DNA of 64,000 nucleotides from Akkermansia muciniphila (GTDB taxonomy: Bacteria > Verrucomicrobiota > Verrucomicrobiia > Verrucomicrobiales > Akkermansiaceae), in contig CAMDAD010000011.1 of NCBI GenBank assembly GCA_945888515.1, forward strand, positions 1 to 64,000, read 5' to 3'. Below are positions 1-9,200 of the stretch, one piece after another. Each line of letters begins with the position of its first letter. Positions within the stretch are counted from its first letter, which is position 1. The notes under the pieces are model-generated. The model had not been told where the DNA came from and made no database searches. It was given only the letters and a program-made list of their open reading frames with translations. The position numbers and the translations under genes were made by a program.

Positions 1-119
1 GGTCCATCACACAAAAACAATGCGAAGAAGTAGCAGAAGCCCTGAACAGTCGCCCGCGCAAACGCTATAAATTTTTAACTCCAAACGAAATCTACGAACA
101 AAAATTACAAAATAATTGA
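1..119 (+). mobile_element. IS30-family transposase, C-terminal end only (runs off window)
   Basis: An open frame enters from the left edge and ends at TGA 117-119. Its last 38 codons read S-I-T-Q-K-Q-C-E-E-V-A-E-A-L-N-S and then RPRKRYKFLTPNEIYEQ. The 'N-x-R-P-R-K-R...TPNE' ending is the hallmark of the extreme C terminus of IS30-type DDE transposases. The stretch is clearly AT-richer than the genes to its right, as expected for a transferred element. The 137 bases after the stop are also AT-rich and probably hold the right end of the element; a sequence near 213-233 could be the terminal inverted repeat, but the left copy lies outside the window so this cannot be tested here. Confidence 0.7.
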
Positions 120-256
120 CCCCATTGCATTAGCCGTTAAAATTCGCCATAGAACGGCATATTTATTCACGTGAAAATAAATTATGATTCATGTTTTTAT
201 AATCATGATGTTTGCAGTTGCCATAATTGCACCAAGGGGGAGCATTAGGAAGATTT

Positions 257-619
257 TCAATTTTTATTCCGAATTCGCTTGGGCTTTTTCTCCACGGCCA
301 GGGGGGCGGTGAGGTGTTCGTAGAGGGCGAAGAGGTGCTCTACGCGTTGGCGGTCGCTGGGGAAGGGGGCTTTGCGGTAGCAGCGGTCCACGGCGCGGTC
401 GAGCGCCTCGTGGGCTTTGGCTAGGGCGGGCGGCATGGTCACGGGATCATAGAGATCCGCTAAGGTGCTCGCGGGATATTGCGCCCGCGCCGACAAGACC
501 ATCCCCGCCGCTTCTTCCACTTTGGCGCTTTGCGCTTCCGTGGCGTCCATCGACCAGGTGTCTTTATTGTCGCGGGAGAAGGCGATGGCGCGGCTTTTGA
601 TTTCGTTCCAGGAGAGCAT
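257..619 (-). pseudogene. Remnant of an MmeI-like type IIL restriction-modification enzyme (internal deletion)
   Basis: A 120-residue frame looks like the two ends of a much larger protein joined together. Residues 2-16 (LSWNEIKSRAIAFSR) match the conserved start of MmeI-type fused methyltransferase-endonucleases. Residues about 35-110, with ARAQYP, LADLYDP, MPPALAKAH and ALDRAVDR, match the C-terminal domain of the same family. The intact family is usually around 900 residues or more and contains a nuclease domain, an N6-adenine methylase with an NPPY-type motif and a target-recognition domain; none of these is present. The junction lies around residues 17-30. A short lysine-rich tail follows the homologous part. 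It sits directly beside the IS30 remnant. Family identification is from memory of conserved motifs; expression and function are unlikely. Confidence 0.6.
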
Positions 620-1169
620 CGGGGTATTTCCTAGCGGGAAGCGGCTTTTTGCGCAAGCACGGAGCGCGCGATGATTCGTGAAAATCGATTTATGGGGGGC
701 GGTGTGGTTTTAGTAAAAAAAATGCGCTCGGATGGGTGCTCCGGGCGCGGGGTTGGGTGGGGTGATCTTATGCAGTCGGTGGAGAGGAGACTACGGGGGT
801 GGATTCGGCGAAATTGTGGATGATGCGTGTGGCTTACCTGCAGTAGAATAGGGACGAAAACATCTACTTTCAGAGGGTATTCCAGCCTGCCATAATCAGG
901 ACGTTGCGACATCGAAGCCCGCATAACGCTTCCGATGATCGATGCATGCATGATCTGCTCCGACCTGCGCGGAGGTCCTGTTCTGGCTCTTTTTGCAAAT
1001 TGGTTTGGTTCTCTTGAATTTCACAAAGCGCAACATGTGCTATAAAACGATTGTTCGATATAGCATATGTAGTGTCATTCGGGATTGTTGGATTGCGTTT
1101 TGAGAGGGGATTGGTAATGTGGTGTTCGCGCGTGCCGCTGGGCACCTAACCATTTTCCTTTACTCACCT
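620..1169. other. Intergenic region upstream of smc
   Basis: No convincing gene. It holds a minus-strand terminator-like hairpin at 715-748 and a 7-bp inverted repeat, TGCTATA/TATAGCA, near 1038-1065 that could lie in the smc promoter region. Short minus-strand frames here have no recognisable motifs. The last ~50 bases are an in-frame upstream extension of smc that is not conserved in the SMC family. Confidence 0.5.
715..748 (-). terminator. Rho-independent terminator (minus strand)
   Basis: GCGCTCGGA (724-732) pairs with TCCGGGCGC (740-748) around a 7-base loop with one G-U pair. On the minus strand the stem is followed directly by a run of eight T (complement of 715-722). No intact minus-strand gene was found upstream of it (749-1169), so it is an orphan, possibly left over from a deleted gene. 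Confidence 0.6.
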
Positions 1170-4100
1170 ATGTATCTCAAATCTCTCGAAATTCACGGCT
1201 TTAAGTCATTTGCCGACAAGACCATCTTCGAATTCGCCACTGGCGTGACGGGAATCGTCGGCCCGAATGGCTGCGGTAAGTCCAATGTGGTCGATGCGAT
1301 TCGCTGGGTGCTCGGCGAGACCTCGGCGAAGGCATTGCGCGGTGGCGAAATGGCGGACGTCATTTTCAATGGCACCGAAAAACGCAAGGCGCAGGGCATG
1401 GCGGAAGTGACCTTGACGATGGCGGATTGCGAGAAGTCGCTGAAGGTCGATTACAATGAGGTTTCGATCACGCGCCGGGTGTTCCGCGATGGCAAATCGG
1501 AGTATCGTATCAACAACACGCTTTGCCGGTTGAAGGACATTCATGATTTGTTCATGGATACGGGCATTGGTCGCACGGCCTACTCGATCATGGCGCAGGG
1601 GCAGATCGATCAGATTCTTTCGTCGAAACCCGAGGAGCGCCGCGCGGTGTTTGAGGAAGCTGCGGGCATTACCAAATACAAGCGGGAGAAAAAAGAAGCG
1701 CTGCGTAAGCTGGAATACACCGAGGCGAATCTCTTGCGCGTCAGCGACGTACTGGCGGAACAGGAGCGTCGCATGAATTCCCTGCGTCGTCAGGTAGCCA
1801 AGGCGCGGCGTTTCCAAGCGCTGGCGATCGATGTGAAAATTCTCGACACGCATTTGAGCCACAAAAAATACTTGGAACTGTCCGCAGAACTCGGCGAACT
1901 CAAGACATCGATCCATTCGCTTGACGTGAAGGAAACCGAGATCGAGCAGCAAATTCCCGGCAAAGAGGAGCTAGTGGCCGAAGCGCGTGCCGTGGCGCGT
2001 AGCTTTGAATCGGAACTGGCGGAACTGCGCCAACGCCTGAATGAACACCGCAATCAACTCACCTCGGCGCAGGGTCGCGTGGCCTTCAATGCGGAGCGCA
2101 AATCGGAGCTGGAAGGCCGCATCCGCCAGAATCTGGAGGACGTGGAAGACACCCGCCAGAAGCTTACGCAGCAGGAGTTTGCGTTCCAAAATTGCCATGC
2201 GGAACTGGAAAATCTGACGAAACGAATCATCGATCGTGAGATGGAAGTGCAGGCTCACGAAGAGCGCACTATGTCGGCGAAATCACGGCGCGAGAGCATC
2301 GAGGCCAACCTGCGTGAGAGCCGGGCGGAGGCGAACAAGACGCAGACCTTGGTCGCTTCTTCGCAAGCGAAAATCGAGAGCTCCGTAGCGCAGATGGAAG
2401 GCAATCGCGATCGCGCGCGCCAACTCTCTGACGAAGAGCAACGCCTGCGTTTGACCCTAGAGGAACTGCGCAGCGAGGAAACACGCGTGGTGCAAGAGCT
2501 GGACCAGCATGCCGGTGCACAACAAGCGGTGGAGGAGGAATTTCATAGTGCCGAGCGAGGCTATCAACACACGCGCGGCGATCTCGATTCCACCCGTGTG
2601 CAATCGGCCGAGACGCATAAGCTGTTTGCGCAGCGCTCCTCGCGCCTCGAGGTGGTGAGCCAGTTAGTGAAGAGTGGCGAAGGCTATGAAAAAGGCACGC
2701 GCAGCGTCTTGACTGGACTCGGCGCGCCAGAGCAGTTCGGCACCGGCGTGCACGGTGTGCTGGCTTCGTTTCTGGATGCCGATACCACCTGCGCACGTGC
2801 CATCGAGGCCGCGCTGGGATCTCATGTGCAAGCAGTGCTGGTGCAGGATGAAGCGCTGGCGTCGGCGATTGTCGATCGCCTCACCGAACAAAAACTGGGC
2901 AAGGCCGCAATCATCCCGGAGTCGTTTGTCGGCTCTCCGATCGGCACGCAAATGGAAGCTGTGCCGGAGGGTGGCATCGCCTGGGCACTGGATCGTGTCA
3001 AGGTCGATCGTCGTGTTTTAGCAGTGGCGGAAAAGTTGTTAGACAACGTCATGATCGTGCCAGACCTCGCCACGGCGATCCGTCTGCGAGCTGCCATTCC
3101 CACCGCGACTTTTGCCACGCTGCATGGGGAATTGCTCAAGCCCGAGGGCACGATTTGCGGCGGCATGTCCGGTGATGGCGCTGACTCTTTGTTAGAGCGC
3201 CAGAATGAAGTGCGCGATCTCACCATCGAAGTCGAGAAGCTCACGCAGGAAGACGAGGCCTGCCGTCAAAAGCTCGCCGAACTGGAAGTTTCGTTAGAGA
3301 AGCAGCGTGAAGCCGTGGAGGTGGCGCGTGATCGCCTGCAGCGGCAGAAGGTGGAAATTTCCACGCTGCAAGGCCAGCTTTCGTTAGCCAAGCGCGAGGT
3401 GGAATCGTTCGAGACGAAGTTGCAGAATGTCATCTGGGAGCGCGGGGAGCTGGAAAAACGCGAGCAAATTGCCGCCGATAGCCGCGCTGGTTGGGAAGAG
3501 GAGTTGCACTCCGCTCGCTTGCGCATGGAGGCTCTGGATGCCGATCAGCGCCGCTTGCAGAGCGAGTTGGATTCGTCACTGCGCGATGAGGCGGAACTGG
3601 CCGGCATTCTGAATGAAATGCGCACTACGCTCGCCGTCGATCGCCGCGCCAAGCAGGCAGCGGAAGAGCAGCAAAAGCCGATGGAGCTGCGCTTGTTGGA
3701 ATTGCGCGAGCTATCGATGCGACGCGAGGCGGAGATCGAACAATTCACCCAGCGCATCGAAGCCGCGGTCGGGGAAAATGCTCGACTGGCCGAAGAGATC
3801 GAAACGCATTCCGCCGAAGCGGAGGACTTGCAGGAAGAGCTGACGAAACGTAGTGCCGGCCGTGAGGCGATCATGCAACGCATCGATGAAGCCGAGGCGC
3901 AGCTCTCCGAAATCCGCCGCCAGCACGCGCGCTTCGCCGAGCAACGCGGGCGCGAGGAAGTCGCCGCGACGAAGATCGAACTACGCCTGGAGAGCCTGGT
4001 GCAAAACACCCACGAGCGCCATCAGGTGGAGCTTGCGGCTTTCGAGCCCGATGCCCACGCGCTGCTGCAATGCATCGCGCAACAAAAAGCACTGCAGAAG

Positions 4101-4961
4101 GAAGGCTCGCGTCGCATCGTGACGGAGGCCGAAGAAGGGGAAGAGGAACCCGATGTGGTGGTCTATAACGAAGCGGGCAATAGCCGCGCCATTTCCCAGG
4201 AAAAGGCCATCGTGCTGCCCGGTGAAATGGAAGGGGAGCCCGATTGGGAATTTGTCGAAGGAATCGTGGTGGATCTCAAACGCCGCCTCGATTCGATGGG
4301 GCCTGTCAATCTCGATGCCATCGAGGAGTTCGAGGAACTGGAAGAGCGCTTCAATTTCATGCGCTCTGAGCACGACGACCTCGTCAACGCCAAGACCGAG
4401 TTGCTGAGCATCATCGAGCGCATCAACGAAGAAACCCAACGCCGTTTCAGCGAGACCTTCGCCCAAGTGAAGGAAAATTTCAAAGAGATGTTCAAGGAGC
4501 TCTTCGGTGAGACTGGCAAGGCGGATCTTCTGTTAGTCGATGAAAGCGATCCGCTCGAAAGCGGCATCGAAGTGATCGCCAAGCCTCCTGGCAAAAAACT
4601 GCAATCCATCACTTTGCTCTCCGGTGGTGAGCGTTCGATGACGGCGGTGGCCCTGTTGTTCTCCATCTACATGATCAAGCCCAGTCCGTTCTGCGTGCTC
4701 GACGAGTTGGACGCACCGCTCGATGAATCGAACATCAATCGCTTCGTCAAAGTGTTGGATCGTTTCATCGACAACAGCCAGTTCATCATCGTCACCCACA
4801 GCAAGCGCACCATGGCGCGCGCCGATGTGATGTATGGCGTGACCATGGAGGAATTCGGGGTGTCGAAACCCGTAGGCATGCGACTCACGCAGGCCGATGG
4901 CGACAACAAAAAAGAAGCTAAAACGGCCGCGCAAAAAGCAGCGCTGCGGCTCGATGCGTAA
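1170..4961 (+). CDS. smc: Chromosome segregation protein SMC
   Basis: A 1263-residue SMC ATPase, the core of the bacterial condensin that compacts and segregates the chromosome. The N-terminal head begins MYLKSLEIHGFKSF, with Walker A GPNGCGKSN at residues 31-39. Long coiled coils run roughly 170-510 and 680-1090 and flank a hinge domain at about 520-670 (GVHGVLASF to GGMSGDG). The C-terminal head has the ABC signature LLSGGER near 1149 and Walker B CVLDELDAPLDE near 1173. The ATG at 1170 was chosen because it begins the conserved first strand; the frame stays open back to 1119, but those residues are not SMC-like. The length is slightly above the usual ~1150-1200 because of long coils and an acidic insert near residues 985-1035. 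The partners scpA and scpB are not in this window. Confidence 0.97.
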   Translation: MYLKSLEIHGFKSFADKTIFEFATGVTGIVGPNGCGKSNVVDAIRWVLGETSAKALRGGEMADVIFNGTEKRKAQGMAEVTLTMADCEKSLKVDYNEVSITRRVFRDGKSEYRINNTLCRLKDIHDLFMDTGIGRTAYSIMAQGQIDQILSSKPEERRAVFEEAAGITKYKREKKEALRKLEYTEANLLRVSDVLAEQERRMNSLRRQVAKARRFQALAIDVKILDTHLSHKKYLELSAELGELKTSIHSLDVKETEIEQQIPGKEELVAEARAVARSFESELAELRQRLNEHRNQLTSAQGRVAFNAERKSELEGRIRQNLEDVEDTRQKLTQQEFAFQNCHAELENLTKRIIDREMEVQAHEERTMSAKSRRESIEANLRESRAEANKTQTLVASSQAKIESSVAQMEGNRDRARQLSDEEQRLRLTLEELRSEETRVVQELDQHAGAQQAVEEEFHSAERGYQHTRGDLDSTRVQSAETHKLFAQRSSRLEVVSQLVKSGEGYEKGTRSVLTGLGAPEQFGTGVHGVLASFLDADTTCARAIEAALGSHVQAVLVQDEALASAIVDRLTEQKLGKAAIIPESFVGSPIGTQMEAVPEGGIAWALDRVKVDRRVLAVAEKLLDNVMIVPDLATAIRLRAAIPTATFATLHGELLKPEGTICGGMSGDGADSLLERQNEVRDLTIEVEKLTQEDEACRQKLAELEVSLEKQREAVEVARDRLQRQKVEISTLQGQLSLAKREVESFETKLQNVIWERGELEKREQIAADSRAGWEEELHSARLRMEALDADQRRLQSELDSSLRDEAELAGILNEMRTTLAVDRRAKQAAEEQQKPMELRLLELRELSMRREAEIEQFTQRIEAAVGENARLAEEIETHSAEAEDLQEELTKRSAGREAIMQRIDEAEAQLSEIRRQHARFAEQRGREEVAATKIELRLESLVQNTHERHQVELAAFEPDAHALLQCIAQQKALQKEGSRRIVTEAEEGEEEPDVVVYNEAGNSRAISQEKAIVLPGEMEGEPDWEFVEGIVVDLKRRLDSMGPVNLDAIEEFEELEERFNFMRSEHDDLVNAKTELLSIIERINEETQRRFSETFAQVKENFKEMFKELFGETGKADLLLVDESDPLESGIEVIAKPPGKKLQSITLLSGGERSMTAVALLFSIYMIKPSPFCVLDELDAPLDESNINRFVKVLDRFIDNSQFIIVTHSKRTMARADVMYGVTMEEFGVSKPVGMRLTQADGDNKKEAKTAAQKAALRLDA

Positions 4962-5324
4962 GCTTTTGAGAGTATCAGGGAGAGCCGTCGTCTCGGGGGC
5001 TCTTCTTACTTCATGTCACGCTGGAAAATATCACAGCCACATCCCACAGAGTGAGCGTCAAGAGCCAGTGTGCAGTTTTGGGTTGATGGCGATTCGACTT
5101 TTTCCGGTTAGGCTGAGCGATCTGTGTATTTCAGTTGTGTGTTGAACCATTTCAATCGATTCAAAAAGCTCTCATTTCCTGTCCAATTCTTGCGGGAAAT
5201 GCTCCATGGCGTTGCCAATGAACTCGTGTGTTTATAGTGAGACGCGCAGTGTCTATTTCATGATCGCCTGCTATCTCACCACTGCCGCCGCTTTGCTATT
5301 TTTCAAAAATCCACACCTAGCCGA
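4962..5324. other. Intergenic region between smc and panC (convergent)
   Basis: The 3' ends of smc (plus) and panC (minus) face each other across 363 bases. A hairpin close behind smc (4981-5005) may terminate it. I see nothing else: no conserved frame and no RNA gene. Confidence 0.5.
4981..5005 (+). terminator. Possible terminator after smc
   Basis: AGAGCC (4982-4987) pairs with GGCTCT (4999-5004) around an 11-base loop and is followed by a T-rich stretch, TCTTACTT. The stem is short and the T tract broken, so this is a weak call supported mainly by its place 20 bases behind the smc stop. Confidence 0.4.
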
Positions 5325-6170
5325 TCACGGCATCAGCTCCACGTGATCGATCAGACGCACGCTGTGATAAAAACACGCCAGCGCTAAAATGGCGGGTCTT
5401 CGAATGGTGGCGACTGGCTCCAGCGTTTCGGCATCAACTAAGGAAAGGTAATCGATTTTCAGCAGTGGCGATTTCTCCAGATGAAAGCGCGCCGCGGCGA
5501 GGATGGGTTCGGCCTGGCGTTCGCCGAGTGACAGTAGGTCACGCGCCGCCACTAGCGAGCGACGGATGATCGGCGCATCAGCGCGCTGTTCGGGGCTGAG
5601 GCGTTCGTTGCGTGAGGACATCGCCAGGCCATCGGCTTCGCGGATGGTGGCATGGCCGATGATCTCAATCGGCACGTTCAAATCGCGCACCATGCGGCGG
5701 ATGATCGCCAGTTGTTGGAAATCCTTTTTGCCGAACACCGTACTCTGCGCGCGGAATAGTAGAAACAGTTTCATCACCACCGTGCAGACACCGGAAAAAT
5801 GCCCCGGCCGTGAAGCGCCACAGAGGTGGTTCGACAAGCGGTTTTCCGAAACCACAATGCTGTGATCCGCAGCATACATCTGCGAGGCATCCGGCGTGAA
5901 GACCAGATCGGCGCCCGCTTCTTCACAGGCGGCGAGGTCTTTTTCGAGCGGGCGAGGGTATTTCTCCAGGTCCTCCTTGCGATCAAACTGGATCGGGTTG
6001 ACAAAAATCGCCACCGCCACCGTGCCATGCGCCCCTACTTTTTGTCTCGCCGCGCGGATGAGAGAAAGGTGCCCTTCGTGCAGCGCGCCCATGGTCGGCA
6101 CGAGGCACAGCGGACGCGGCACGGCATCGATTTTTTCCAACAACGCGGCGGTATCAGCGGCAACAATCAC
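5325..6170 (-). CDS. panC: Pantothenate synthetase
   Basis: Joins pantoate and beta-alanine using ATP, through a pantoyl-adenylate, to make pantothenate (vitamin B5) for coenzyme A in the cytosol. The 281-residue length is normal. Family signatures are intact: VPTMGALHEGH at residues 24-34 (HIGH-like nucleotide motif), FVNPIQF at 56-62, CGASRPGHFSGV near 118-128, FGKKDFQQL at 146-154 and the KMSKS-like MSSRN at 184-188. The start is a GTG at 6170; an in-frame TAG lies 12 bases further upstream, so no other start is possible. It follows the UvrA gene on the same strand after 44 bases and may be read through from it, although the functions are unrelated. panB and panD are not nearby. Confidence 0.95.
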   Translation of the reverse strand: MIVAADTAALLEKIDAVPRPLCLVPTMGALHEGHLSLIRAARQKVGAHGTVAVAIFVNPIQFDRKEDLEKYPRPLEKDLAACEEAGADLVFTPDASQMYAADHSIVVSENRLSNHLCGASRPGHFSGVCTVVMKLFLLFRAQSTVFGKKDFQQLAIIRRMVRDLNVPIEIIGHATIREADGLAMSSRNERLSPEQRADAPIIRRSLVAARDLLSLGERQAEPILAAARFHLEKSPLLKIDYLSLVDAETLEPVATIRRPAILALACFYHSVRLIDHVELMP

Positions 6171-6214
6171 GTCGACAGGCTAGGCAGTTGGAGCCCATTC
6201 CTACGAGAGAAAAA

Positions 6215-9200
6215 TCACCCAAGTTGTTTTGCAAGGAAAGCAGCGGTGCGCGATTCTTTGACCTTTGCCACCAATTCGGGAGCGCCCTGCGCCACCACCG
6301 TGCCGCCCGCAGCGCCGGCCTCGGGGCCGATGTCGATCACCCAGTCGGCCTCAGCCGCCACCGCCATGTGATGCTCGATCACCACCACCGTGTGCCCTTC
6401 ATCGACGAGGCGATGCAGCACATCGATCAAGCGCCGCACGTCCTCCAGATGCAAGCCCACAGTCGGCTCCTCGATCAAATACAGGTTCCCCTTGCTTTGT
6501 TTCAGTTGCGCCATGCGTTTGCGCAGCGATCTGCCACGGGAAATCTCGCTGACCAGCTTGATGCGCTGCGCCTCACCACCTGATAGAGTAGGCGACGCCT
6601 GCCCTAAGGTCAGATAGCCCAGTCCCGTCTCGTTCAGCAAACGCAGTGGTTCGGAGAGGCGCGTGTGGGTTTCAAAAAACTGCGCGGCTTGCTCGATGGA
6701 CATCGCCAGCACATCGGCGATGGAACAATCTCGATAGAGCACGTCGAGGGTCGCGGCATTGTAGCGCTTGCCTTGGCACACATCGCAAGGCACCCATGCC
6801 GATGGGAGAAAATCCATCTCCAGCTTGATCCGGCCATTCCCCTTGCATTCCTCGCAGCGTCCGCCATCGGTATTGAACGAGAAACGGGAGGCATCGAAGC
6901 CGCGCGCGCGCGCCTCTGGCACTTGCGCGTAGACCTTGCGAATTTCATCGAAGATGCCCACGTAGGTCGCGGGGCAGGAGCGAGATGTTTTGCCGATGGG
7001 CGACTGATCGACCTCGGATACCAACTCGATCACCTCGAAGCCCTTGGCCTTGCCGAAGCTCATCGCCGTGGTTGATTTTTTCCCCTGCGCACGCGCCGCG
7101 GGTGCTAGGCATCCATGCAGGAACGACGACTTGCCCGAACCAGAAACTCCCGTCAACACCGTCAGACAAGCCACCGGAATCTTCACATCAATGTTCTGCA
7201 AATTGTTCGCATGACAGCCTAACAATTGCAACCACTCGCGTTTGCCTGAAACATCGCGACGACTTCCTCGCAGTGGATGTTTCATCTCGATCGCCATGGC
7301 GCGAAGTGTGGGAGAAAGCTGGTTCGCCGCGAGCTTGCGCGGGCCACGCCCGTGGCGGGGCGGCTTGCCCTCATAGACTACCTGCCCGCCCAATCGCCCC
7401 GCTGCCGGGCCGAGGTCGATCAACCAATCCGCGGCGGCGATGGTGTCCTCATCATGCTCCACCACCACCAACGAGTTACCGCGATCACGCAACGCGATCA
7501 AGGTCTCTAACAATGCGGCGTTGTCGCGCGGATGCAGGCCTATGGTCGGTTCATCGAGCACATAAAGCACCCCGCGAAGGTTCGAGCCGAGCTGTGCCGC
7601 GAGGCGGATGCGCTGGCTTTCTCCGCCGGAGAGCGTGCGTGCCGAGCGATCGAGCTGCAGGTAACCGAGCCCCACCTTGCTCAAAAATTGCAGGCGCTGG
7701 TGAATTTCCGGAATGATGTCGCGCGCGATCAATTGCTGACGGTTCTCACCAAATTTCAGTCGCTCAAAATGTCGTGCCGCATGTGTGATGGGAAGTCGCG
7801 CCAGTGCACCGATTTCCACATCCGCCACTTGCACGCGTGAGGAATCGCGGTGCAGACGCGCGCCTTCACACACTGGGCAAGTGATCAGTTCGTCCGCCTC
7901 CATTCGCTCTAACGAACGCTCCTCATCGACCTCGGCGGCGAGGAGGGAATCGAAACGCGAGACATCAAGACAGCGTCGTTTTTTTGGAACCATTCCGTAG
8001 CCGCGGCATTCGAGACACCAGCCGTGCGGTGAGTTGAAGGAAAAATGGCGCGGATCCAGCTCCTCATAGGATGTCCCGCACACGGCACAGGCCTGCTGGG
8101 ATGACAATACCTGAAAGGTATGAGCGCTCGTCAGCAGCCGCACCGTGCCTTTGCCGATGCGCAGCGCCTCTTCGAGCTGCGCGCCCATGGACTTGGTGGC
8201 GGTGGTGAAATGCGCGATCATCACATCGATGTCGTGCTCCTTGAAGCGTTCGAGCGGGCGGAATGACTCGGCCTCGATGAGTTGTTTATCCACCAGCATT
8301 GTCTGATAGCCGTGCTGTAGCGCCCAGGTGGCGACCTCAGTGTGATAGCCCTTGCGCCCGCGAATCAGGGGCGCGAACAAGCGAATGGGGCCCTTTTTCA
8401 AGTGACGCCGCAGCGTTTGCTCCATCGCACTGAGCGATTGTTTTTCCACCGGCTGTCCGCAACAATAGCGCGTGCCGAGCTTGGCATAGAGCAGGCGGAT
8501 GAAGTTCCAAACTTCGGTGATCGTGGCCACGGTCGATTTTCCACCACCTTGGGAAATGCGCTGTTCGATCGCCACTGTGGGCGGCAGTCCGCTGAGATGA
8601 TCGAGGTCAGGCTTCTCTAACTGATCGGCAAATTGCCGCGCGTAGGCCGACATCGAGTCGAGGAAACGGCGTTGTCCCTCGGCAAACAAGATGTCGAACG
8701 CCAGCGTCGATTTCCCAGAGCCACTGAGCCCAGAGACGACGACAAATTGATCGCGCGGAATCGTTAGCGAAATATTTTTCAGGTTGTGGTGGCGCGCGCC
8801 GTGCAGAGTGATCTGTGCGGGGGCTTTCACGACGGATGGCGCAGTGGTTTTGGCGGCCTTCGCTTTTTTGCCGCTGAGTTTCTCCTTCAGATAACGAGCG
8901 GTCTCGCTACCGCTTTTTGCGATCTCCTCCGGAGTCCCCGCACCGATGATTTTCCCGCCATCCGCACCCGCACCAGGGCCCAGATCGATTACCCAATCTG
9001 CCGCTGCCATGACATCGAGATGATGCTCGATCACTAACACGCTGTTGCCGGCATCGACGAGTTGCTGGAAGACATTGAGCAAGGTGGCGACATCGGAAAA
9101 GTGCAAGCCTGTGGTCGGTTCATCGAGAATCAACAAACGTCCACTCTCGGTCTTCGTGCCGAGCAGTGAGGACAGCTTCAAGCGCTGCGACTCACCGCCG

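Noticed and set aside
631-1145. Two overlapping minus-strand frames (631-951 and 870-1145) as possible genes ahead of the orphan terminator
   Set aside because: No conserved motif, no ribosome site, and they overlap each other; too weak to call.
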